Source of the DNA: Ruminiclostridium herbifermentans
Lineage (GTDB): Bacteria; Bacillota; Clostridia; Acetivibrionales; DSM-1351
Assembly: GCF_005473905.2 (NCBI RefSeq)
Contig: NZ_CP061336.1
Span: forward strand, 976,501 to 1,040,500
DNA: 64,000 nt
Direction: 5' to 3'
Below are positions 55,748 to 62,734 of this stretch, one piece after another (position 1 is the first letter of the stretch; each line of letters opens with the position of its first letter). The translations under genes were made by a program, and so were the position numbers. Under the pieces are notes generated by a model. The model had not been told where the DNA came from, made no database searches, and saw only the letters and a list, made by a program, of their open reading frames with translations.

Positions 55748-57157
55748 ATGGATAATTTAACTACTAATATAAAGCGGGTCATGATAGTTTTTTTAGTTGT
55801 GTTTATTGTTTTGATGGGCTATTTATCATATTTCACATTAATTAAAGGCCCCAATATTGTAACAAGACCTGATAACAGAAGAATGTGGGATGTGAGAAAT
55901 AAGGTTGTAAGAGGAACTATATATGATAGAACGGGTAAAGAATTATCATTAAGCAAAAAGACTGACAATGGCTATAAACGCGTATATCAGGGTGGCGCAG
56001 CTACTTCACATATACTGGGATATTATGATGAGCGATATGGTATAACAGGCTTAGAGAATTTATATGATAGCCAATTGTCCAGTAATATTTCTGCTTCTTT
56101 TTTGGCCTGGGCGGGTAATGGATTTAAGAAAGTAGACAAAAAAGGTAATGATGTATATACCACATTAGACTATGAATTGCAAAAGACAGCCTATAATGCT
56201 TTGGGAGATTTTAGGGGCTCAGTAGTTGTTTTAAAGGTTAAAACAGGAGAGATATTAGCAATGGCATCAAAGCCCTCCTATAACCCCAACAATCTAGGTG
56301 ACATATGGGAATCTTTAAACGAAAATGAGCATAGACCCCTTTTGAACAGAGCAGTTTCTGGACTTTATGCACCTGGCTCTACCTTTAAGGTTGTTACTGG
56401 AATAAGTGCACTTGAAAATATAGATGGGATAACAAAAGAGACCTTTAACGACACAGGTAAGATGGATTTAGGCGGGGGATATACTCTTAGCAATGACAAA
56501 GGAAAGGCTTTAGGTAAAATTAATTTTGGGCAGGCAATGATAAAGTCCAGCAATTTATTTTTTGGAGATTTAGGACTAAGGCTTGAAGGTAAACTGCTAA
56601 AAACAGCCGAAAAGTTCAAGTTTAATAAGGACATTCCTGCCGAAGGAATTATTATAGATAACAGCAGATTTCCTAAATATAAGTCCAATGAAAAGGGAAA
56701 TATGGCTCAAAGTGGATTTGGACAAGCTGAAGTGTTAGCCACACCTATTCAAATGGCTTTGGTAGCTCAGACTATAGCAAATGACGGAGTTATGATGAAG
56801 CCAACCCTTATAAGCAAGGTTACAGACTATAATGGAAATATAGTTCAAGATTTAAATATATCCTCTATAGGACAAATTACTGAAACTATATATGCTGCTG
56901 AAATTAAGAATTACATGAGGGATGTGGTTTCAAAGGGCACTGGTACTAGAGCACAAGTAAAAGGAATTCAAGTATGCGGAAAAACTGGCACAGCTCAGCA
57001 TGTTGAAAACAAAAATCCTCATAGTTGGTTTATAGGCTTTGCACCATACGATAACCCTGAAATTGCAATAGCAGTTATTGTTGAGGAGGGCGGATATGGC
57101 GGTGTTGCGGCAGCAAAAATATCTTCAATTGTTATGAGCAAGTACTTTAGAAAGTAA
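55748..57157 (+). CDS. Class B penicillin-binding protein (PbpA-like transpeptidase)
   Basis: A 469-aa protein with one N-terminal anchor helix (residues ~8-30) and a short dimerisation segment before the transpeptidase. Active-site motifs are intact: SxxK in PGSTFKVVT near residue 213, SSN in MIKSSNLFFGDL, and KTG in CGKTGTAQHV. It cross-links peptidoglycan strands made by the SEDS partner. ATG 55748 follows GAGGTGAG; 37 upstream in-frame codons lack any support. The relatively short N-terminal part matches actinobacterial/clostridial PbpA. Confidence 0.92.
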   Translation: MDNLTTNIKRVMIVFLVVFIVLMGYLSYFTLIKGPNIVTRPDNRRMWDVRNKVVRGTIYDRTGKELSLSKKTDNGYKRVYQGGAATSHILGYYDERYGITGLENLYDSQLSSNISASFLAWAGNGFKKVDKKGNDVYTTLDYELQKTAYNALGDFRGSVVVLKVKTGEILAMASKPSYNPNNLGDIWESLNENEHRPLLNRAVSGLYAPGSTFKVVTGISALENIDGITKETFNDTGKMDLGGGYTLSNDKGKALGKINFGQAMIKSSNLFFGDLGLRLEGKLLKTAEKFKFNKDIPAEGIIIDNSRFPKYKSNEKGNMAQSGFGQAEVLATPIQMALVAQTIANDGVMMKPTLISKVTDYNGNIVQDLNISSIGQITETIYAAEIKNYMRDVVSKGTGTRAQVKGIQVCGKTGTAQHVENKNPHSWFIGFAPYDNPEIAIAVIVEEGGYGGVAAAKISSIVMSKYFRK

Positions 57158-57285
57158 AGAATAAAACCAAGACTGGCGGTAGCTAGTACTACTCAAACTT
57201 TAGTTGAATTAGATATAATTGTATGAATTAGTTGTATTAGAGAAAGTTTCATACAGAAAACATAAATTTTTGTGTTAATGAAGCC
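57158..57285. other. Start of the gap after the PBP gene
   Basis: AT-rich; no PBP-operon terminator was recognised. Nothing else seen. Confidence 0.3.
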
Positions 57286-57445
57286 ATAAGTTCAGTATAA
57301 AAAAAGCTTTGCTGATATAAAAAAATGGGTTGATGAAGAAATTATTGATTATGTTGCTCCACAAATATATTTCACATATGCAAACCCTGCTGCACCTTAC
57401 GGTGAGCTTGTTACTTGGTGGTCTTGCGCAGAAATTAGCGATTAA
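57286..57445 (+). pseudogene. Fragment of a GHL10/DUF187-type glycosidase gene
   Basis: A 45-codon coding-like stretch reads SFADIKKWVDEEIIDYVAPQ followed by IYFTYANPAAPYGELVTWW. KWV...DYVAPQIYW...PxAPY...L..WW is characteristic of DUF187/GHL10 proteins (hypothetical glycosidase, DigH-like). It has no start and is cut by stops on both sides, so it is a remnant of a gene with several hundred missing codons. Confidence 0.6.
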
Positions 57446-57455
57446 TTAATTAAAT

Positions 57456-57583
57456 AAATAATCAAGGTGAAGAACAAGCACTTCCGCCGAACGTATGACC
57501 AAGGCATCCAGTCTCAGGTTAATACTCACAGCTGCTGACTTCCGCTGTGTGGGCTACAATATTTGTTCTTCACCTTATTATTT
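57456..57583. ncRNA. Compact structured RNA candidate
   Basis: A ~130-nt island much richer in G+C than its surroundings, closed by a 21-bp stem with a single bulged C (57456-57477/57563-57583; the inner 14 bp, AAGGTGAAGAACAA/TTGTTCTTCACCTT, are perfect). The interior contains CACAGC...GCTGTG and GCCTTGG-type paired segments and highly specific strings such as TCTCAGGTTAATACTCACAG. No ORF with a ribosome-binding site crosses it. The look is that of a conserved clostridial ncRNA; a resemblance to the raiA motif is only an impression from memory. Strand is not proven. Confidence 0.6.
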
Positions 57584-57720
57584 CTAGCATCAATTTCTAA
57601 CCGAACTTCGCAATTAGATATAATTGCTACTTAGTACTATTATTACAATAATAAGACATCGGAATATAAAAATGTTGTTTTTAACAGCCCTATTAGTTAC
57701 TATTTATTAAAATAGGCCAT
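57584..57720. other. Gap between the RNA candidate and the LysM-CAP gene
   Basis: Contains TTCTAGCATCAATTTCTA, whose reverse resembles the GATGCTAG block ending the IS-like relics. Otherwise nothing seen. Confidence 0.3.
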
Positions 57721-58344
57721 TTACTTTAAAGGCTTTGTAAACATTTGTGTCCAGTAACATACTCCGCTGCTTGTTTTGGCAAGGCCAACACCAATATGAG
57801 TATAAGAGGGACTCAAAATATTTGCTCTGTGTCCTGATGAGTTCATCCAGCTATTCATAACTGCTGCTGGTGTTTTCTGACCGTAGGCAATGTTTTCACC
57901 AGCGGAGGAGAATCTAATCCCAAAGGTTTCAAGCATTTTAAACGGAGAACCGTAAGTGGGAGAAGTGTGGGAAAAATATTTCTTATTTATCATATCCTGA
58001 GATTTGTATCTTGCAACCCTTGAAATTTCCCAATCGGCTTTTAAGGCTTGTAAACCTTTTTTGGCTCTTTCAACATTAACCAATCGTATTACTTCAGCTT
58101 CTAATGCTTTAACACTGCTTTGATCTGGTATGGTAAGCTTTTGACCAGGATAAATCAAACTTGGATTCTTAACTTGTGGGTTTTTAGCTAAAATTTCACT
58201 AACACCTGTTTCATACTTCACTGCTATTTTCCAGATGCTATCTCCAGATTTTACAGTATAGGTTGTCTGAGCAGAAACTTCTACAATACACACACTAAGA
58301 ATAATTAGCACTAGTAATATTTTCTTTTTCATAATTTTATCCAT
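57721..58344 (-). CDS. Secreted LysM + CAP-domain protein (YkwD/SafA-like)
   Basis: A 207-aa exported protein. Residues 1-26 are a signal peptide (KKKILLVLIILSVCIVEVSA). Residues ~28-73 are a LysM peptidoglycan-binding domain (TYTVKSGDSIWKIA...YPGQKLTIP). Residues ~82-205 form a CAP/SCP domain (SRVARYKSQDMINKKYFSH, GENIAYGQKT, MNSSGHRANILSPSYTHIGVG) with His and Glu of the cavity. Such proteins occur on spore or cell surfaces; some CAP proteins have been proposed as proteases, unproven here. Start may be the first or a nearby second ATG. Confidence 0.9.
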   Translation of the reverse strand: MDKIMKKKILLVLIILSVCIVEVSAQTTYTVKSGDSIWKIAVKYETGVSEILAKNPQVKNPSLIYPGQKLTIPDQSSVKALEAEVIRLVNVERAKKGLQALKADWEISRVARYKSQDMINKKYFSHTSPTYGSPFKMLETFGIRFSSAGENIAYGQKTPAAVMNSWMNSSGHRANILSPSYTHIGVGLAKTSSGVCYWTQMFTKPLK

Positions 58345-58770
58345 GTTCTAAATTTCATACGACATAGTATGAAATAAATTGACTAGATTTGACACCTCCA
58401 ATTTAGTATTTTTATTACATGTTACATTTTATAATCTCATTTTTTATTATTCGGGAAAGGAAATACTATTATGTCAAGAAAATATTTAAAATACATGAAA
58501 TAATAAACTATAAATTAATGCTTTTGTACAAAAAGCTTATTGTACCTAAAATTTAAACAAATTTTTCAAATGTGCGTATTGGATTATTATTCTTAATTAA
58601 TAATATAATAGCAAATAAGTGATTGAAGATTTTAGAAATATAAATGGAGATTTAAGCTAATAATAAAAAAATAAAAGATTGTTGATTCCTCAACAATCTC
58701 TAATTTTTTTATTATTAGTTTCGAGAACTATCCATAGTTATATGGTGAGAGCAATATTTAAGCAATTGTG
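58345..58770. other. Gap between LysM-CAP and MFS genes
   Basis: Holds the MFS terminator at 58676-58699 and the promoter region of the LysM-CAP gene; no further feature seen. Confidence 0.5.
58676..58699 (-). terminator. Terminator of the TetR-MFS operon
   Basis: 10-bp perfect stem AGATTGTTGA/TCAACAATCT with a 4-nt loop; a T-rich run follows on the minus strand, 70 bp after the MFS stop. Confidence 0.85.
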
Positions 58771-61254
58771 CTAAAATGTTTTCTTAGGGTCACGGTAAAA
58801 TATTAAAAGCAAAATAGATAGAATGCTAAATACTGATACAGTAATATACATCTGTTTAAAACCATTCCCTAAAGTTGATTGGAAAGAGTCCTCTATTTGT
58901 GGTTTCATATTATCAATAGCTTTAAGATAATCTGTCTTAGATTGCTCAAAGGCTTGAGGGATATACTTATCCTTTAAATCTTTCATTTTATTGATGGTTT
59001 CATTTAAACTAACTTTTTGCTGTTCCATTGAAGATATGCTTTCTTTCATTAATGCTTGCTTCTTTTTAGTTTCTTCAACCTGCTTTTCAAGGGCTTCTTT
59101 TTTGGATAATGTTTCTTTATATTCTGCCTTTAGAGCATTTTTAGCAGTAGTTAATTTATTTATTTCAGTTTTTAAAAGGTTAGGATCCTTCATATATTTT
59201 TGCATATCAGCACTACCAGGCATTCCGGCACCGCTAGGCATACCAGAACCGCTAGGCATTTCAGCACCACTTTTTGCCATATCACTGCTCATACCACTCA
59301 TGCCTCTGCTGATTTCAGTTTCTCTAGAAGAAGCATTAGATTTCATTTGCGAATCATTAGGCATAACTCCAGCAAAAACAGGCGGTTTTGCAGTTTCGGA
59401 TGTTAGCTGATTGTATAAAGCTGTCATTTGCTTAATGGCTTCTTCTTGCTGGCTTATTCCTTTCTTCATTCCGTCAAGTGCCTGAGTTAAACCTTTTATT
59501 GGCTTAGACATTTCAGCTATACCTGTATCCATACCGGCAATTCCTTCTTTGATTTGTGAAATTCCGTCATCTATGCCATCAAAACCAGGACTCATTGCAT
59601 CTATACCTTTCTGAATGCCTTCTTGAGCTTTTTCCATGGCAGTTGGCAGATTTTTATCCATCATGTATACTGCAATTTCTTTTGACTTATCAACAATATT
59701 TGTCACATCAGCAGATTGCATTGATTTCACTAATTCATCTGGCAGAGAACCTCCGCTGCTCATATCAAAATTCATATCACCCATTTTACTTAAATCGGGA
59801 ATATCAACGTCCTTTAGCATTTCAGCCATATTAGGGTCAGTTTTCATTTTATTAAATGTGTCATTAAGTTCTACAGCTTGCTTTATCTCAGGAACTGTTG
59901 GCTTAGGAAGCATGCTCATTAGGTTATCCTGAGCAACAAGACCAGCCTGAGCGAGGAAACCAATCATAATTGATGGAGCTATTACTGTTCCTATTGACCT
60001 AACAAGAGAAAGAGTTGCAAGTGCAGAGTTTGCTTCTTCTTGTTTAGTGTTACCTAGCATCATATAGTTTAGCGGTGAGCCCATTACAAAGCCTAAACCA
60101 GTACCAATCAATGCAAGGCTGACAATAACAGTTAATAAACCACTTATAGGAACAGCAACATAAGCAAGGAAAATTGAGCCTATTAAAGATACTATAAAGC
60201 CTCCTAATAAGATTTTTTTTGCGCCATATTTATCAACAAGTTTACCACTCATTGGCGCACCTATTGCTGTAAATACTCCTAATATAGTTACAAAATAGCC
60301 ACCTTTACCAGTAGCAATTCTCAAAGAATTTTCAGAGAACTGAGGAACGAATATCATTCCCATCATACATACACCGACTAAGAAGCCTACAATTAAAGTA
60401 ATAAGAATCTTAGGGGTTGTGAAGTAAGATAGATTTAATATAGGGTCAGCGGCTCTTTTTTCAATAATTATAAAAATAGGTAAAAGTACTATAAAAATAA
60501 TTAAATAAGGATATACAGACGTACTCTTAATAGTTTCGCTGAAGTTGAAGAAATCTATGTTCTTCAAGCCATACATTACTGAAAGAATCATAACTACAAT
60601 AACAAAGGTACCCCAGACGTCAATCTTCTTAGGTGCTTCAGTAGATTTATTTAAAGGTAAAAATTTAATTCCAAAAACGATAATAACAATACTTATTGGT
60701 AAGTTTATATAAAATAAAAATTGCCAGTTTTCAATACCAAAGATATCAAGGATAGCACTACCCAATGATGAGCCCATTATATTAGCTAAACCATAAACTC
60801 CACCTAGAAGACCGAGAGCCATACCTCGTTTTTCTTCTGGAAATGTGGTTCCAAACTCAGCGTTAGCAATTGGCATAATTCCACCGCCGCCAATTGCCTG
60901 AATAACACGGCCTGTCAATAGCATAGAAAAGCTGCTGAAGCTTGAAGATAGGCCGCATAAAAGAGAGCCTGCTCCAAACAAGGTTATACAAACTATATAA
61001 ACATGTTTCCTTCCTATTCTATCGGCAATTTTTCCGGATATTGGAATTGAGGCTGCATATGCCAATGTAAAAATAGTAATCATCCATATACCAAGTTTGT
61101 CATCAACACCTAGACTAGACTGTATAACTGTTCTTGCAGGTGTTACGATACCTGTATCTATGGCACCCATAAAAATTCCCAGCATGTATAAAAACATTAT
61201 CATGCCTAATCCTGATTTTTTCTTTTTGATAGTTTCTTCCATAATAATATCCAT
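58771..61254 (-). CDS. DHA2/EmrB-type MFS drug exporter with a giant extracytoplasmic loop
   Basis: An 827-aa transporter. Residues ~1-430 contain 13 helices with the DHA2 signatures (GAIDTGIVTPARTVIQSSLG, GKIADRIGRKHVYIV for motif A, GSSLGSAILD). Unusually, ~340 residues separate this from the final helix at ~795-815 (FKQMYITVSVFSILSILLLI). The extra loop has a Met/Gly/Pro-rich segment and long heptad-type coiled coils (IDDGISQIKEGIAGMDTGIA; ALKAEYKETLSKKEALEKQV), like the YhgE/Pip extracellular region. Ordinary EmrB proteins have ~480-520 aa. A proton-driven exporter; substrate unknown. It lies downstream of its likely TetR repressor. Confidence 0.88.
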   Translation of the reverse strand: MDIIMEETIKKKKSGLGMIMFLYMLGIFMGAIDTGIVTPARTVIQSSLGVDDKLGIWMITIFTLAYAASIPISGKIADRIGRKHVYIVCITLFGAGSLLCGLSSSFSSFSMLLTGRVIQAIGGGGIMPIANAEFGTTFPEEKRGMALGLLGGVYGLANIMGSSLGSAILDIFGIENWQFLFYINLPISIVIIVFGIKFLPLNKSTEAPKKIDVWGTFVIVVMILSVMYGLKNIDFFNFSETIKSTSVYPYLIIFIVLLPIFIIIEKRAADPILNLSYFTTPKILITLIVGFLVGVCMMGMIFVPQFSENSLRIATGKGGYFVTILGVFTAIGAPMSGKLVDKYGAKKILLGGFIVSLIGSIFLAYVAVPISGLLTVIVSLALIGTGLGFVMGSPLNYMMLGNTKQEEANSALATLSLVRSIGTVIAPSIMIGFLAQAGLVAQDNLMSMLPKPTVPEIKQAVELNDTFNKMKTDPNMAEMLKDVDIPDLSKMGDMNFDMSSGGSLPDELVKSMQSADVTNIVDKSKEIAVYMMDKNLPTAMEKAQEGIQKGIDAMSPGFDGIDDGISQIKEGIAGMDTGIAEMSKPIKGLTQALDGMKKGISQQEEAIKQMTALYNQLTSETAKPPVFAGVMPNDSQMKSNASSRETEISRGMSGMSSDMAKSGAEMPSGSGMPSGAGMPGSADMQKYMKDPNLLKTEINKLTTAKNALKAEYKETLSKKEALEKQVEETKKKQALMKESISSMEQQKVSLNETINKMKDLKDKYIPQAFEQSKTDYLKAIDNMKPQIEDSFQSTLGNGFKQMYITVSVFSILSILLLIFYRDPKKTF

Positions 61255-61260
61255 AACAGC

Positions 61261-61281
61261 GTTTGATATATTTTGTCAAAC
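61261..61281. promoter_or_regulatory. Candidate TetR operator before the MFS gene
   Basis: Inverted repeat GTTTGA-N9-TCAAAC, 6 bp before the MFS ATG on the minus strand. Position and size fit a TetR-family operator. The MFS gene has no clear ribosome-binding site next to its ATG; GGAGGTG occurs ~45 nt further upstream. Confidence 0.5.
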
Positions 61282-61459
61282 TATATATGGATTATTTAAC
61301 ACCTCCATAAAATTTTTTATAATAATAATAATATTTCTTATTGCTGTATTAATTAATTTACTTAAATTTTCAAGTAAAATTATTACCAATTTCTTGCGAT
61401 GTTTTAAACACATCCATGGGCTTGAGTATAGGTGACTTTACTGTGGGCAATTTTAGCGG

Positions 61460-62023
61460 TTACTTCAAATTTTCTATTTCTTTTATCAGGGCAGAAAGCG
61501 ATGACTTTAATATGCAAAAATCAATATTGTCATTAGAATATGCTATTAAAATGACCGAAATAGTGTTACAAATATTTCTTGCCTCATCAGTGTTTAATTT
61601 GTCTAAAACAATAAAAGAATATATTTTTTCTGAAAGTTGATTTCTTAGCAATAGCTTTTTTTCTTTTATTTCACATACGCTCATATTAGTGTCGTTACCC
61701 ATAGGATAAGTATCAAACCAAAATCCATGAACGTTGTTCATAAAATACTTAAGTTCATTAAATACAATCTCAAGCTTATCAATTGCTTTAGCATATGCTT
61801 TTGTTTGTTGCTCAATCTTACGGAGCATCAGGTTCCATTCATTACCAAGTATTTCTGCAACAATTTCGTTTTTTGAGTTATAGTAATTATAGACAGTACC
61901 TAATGCAACACCGCATTTTGCAGCAATTTGTCTAATGCTTAAACTGGTATATCCTGTATCTTTTAGTAATTGGCGAGTAACTAATAAAATATCTTCTTTA
62001 ACATTGCTTAAGTTCTTTGGCAT
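61460..62023 (-). CDS. TetR-family transcriptional regulator
   Basis: A 187-aa repressor. The N-terminal helix-turn-helix is clear (DTGYTSLSIRQIAAKCGVAL; GTVYNYYNSKNEIVAEIL). The C-terminal ligand domain is divergent. It sits upstream of the MFS exporter on the same strand with a 205-bp gap that contains a palindrome, so it probably represses the exporter and itself. Start taken at ATG 62023, 5 nt after GGAGGG; the frame is open 50 codons further but only through the hairpin repeats. Confidence 0.9.
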   Translation of the reverse strand: MPKNLSNVKEDILLVTRQLLKDTGYTSLSIRQIAAKCGVALGTVYNYYNSKNEIVAEILGNEWNLMLRKIEQQTKAYAKAIDKLEIVFNELKYFMNNVHGFWFDTYPMGNDTNMSVCEIKEKKLLLRNQLSEKIYSFIVLDKLNTDEARNICNTISVILIAYSNDNIDFCILKSSLSALIKEIENLK

Positions 62024-62024
62024 A

Positions 62025-62171
62025 CTACCCTCCACGCCCCAAAGAGCACAAAATATAGTAAATACATCGTGGAGGGACGCAACTGGATTAATTACTAAAA
62101 TCCACTTGTTAAAGCTACCCTCCACGCCTAATTTAATGTTAAAATATAGTAATATCGTGGAGGGACGCAAC
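62025..62171 (-). promoter_or_regulatory. Tandem hairpins sequestering the TetR ribosome-binding site
   Basis: Two units offset by exactly 90 bp (62025-62083 and 62115-62171). Each reads, on the minus strand, GTTGCGTCCCTCCACG, an AT-rich loop with TTACTATATTTT, then CGTGGAGGGTAG. CCCTCCACG/CGTGGAGGG forms a 9-bp GC-rich stem in each. In the proximal unit the GGAGGG is the TetR ribosome-binding site, so the stem hides it. The distal unit has no start codon. Confidence 0.7.
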
Positions 62172-62183
62172 ACATTTTGTACT

Positions 62184-62734
62184 TACTCCACAATTTCAAA
62201 AACAATTTATGGCTTTTGCCTACTTCTGACATAATAAATGGCTGAACTTCTATTAAAAAACTTTAATTACAAAAGCGTTCATTACAAAACTTATATATAT
62301 AAAACTTATGTTATGTTGGCTAGTTTTTAAATGAACATTGTTCATTATAATTCATAATATAATAATTATCAAGAAGCATTTTTTGTTAAATAAAATCTAT
62401 TTTAAAAAGTTTGCTGTTAATTAATAAGTTTATGGTCAGATGTATGAATTATTTCTATGGTTATCTTCGTATTTCTATGGTTATCTTCATGGTACAAGTA
62501 TCAGTAATCTAATCATTGTGCTAATTTATTTTGACTAAGTTTGCAGATAACTGCTTATTACATATACTGATATGCCAGTATAATATATATAAATGGGCTA
62601 CTTTGTTAAATATATTTGTTGCTAGTAACAAATATTGCAAACATATTGGGATTAGTAATTGCATTTACTTGACGCCCATTTCAACAAAAAGTATAATTAA
62701 TTTTTAGAATATAAAGGTAAGGATTAAGAATGTC
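62184..62734. other. Divergent gap with repeats
   Basis: Contains a 20-bp-period tandem repeat (ATTTCTATGGTTATCTTC at 62451-62468 and 62471-62488) and, at ~62535-62605, a heavily diverged relative of the dispersed repeat. No SAM riboswitch was found before the methyltransferase gene. Confidence 0.45.

Noticed and set aside
57480-57560. SRP (4.5S-like) RNA because of GCGGAAG...CAGCAG on the minus strand
   Set aside because: The symmetric-loop partner of the SRP core is missing and the overall 21-bp closing stem does not fit a small SRP RNA.
62040-62170. Possible guanidine-II or c-di-GMP riboswitch (GGGACGCAAC strings between hairpins)
   Set aside because: The loops are far too long and lack the ACGR tetraloops of guanidine-II; the GEMM core is absent. 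Kept only as unexplained tandem hairpins.
62174-62734. SAM riboswitch before the homocysteine methyltransferase
   Set aside because: None of the S-box core blocks were found in the gap.
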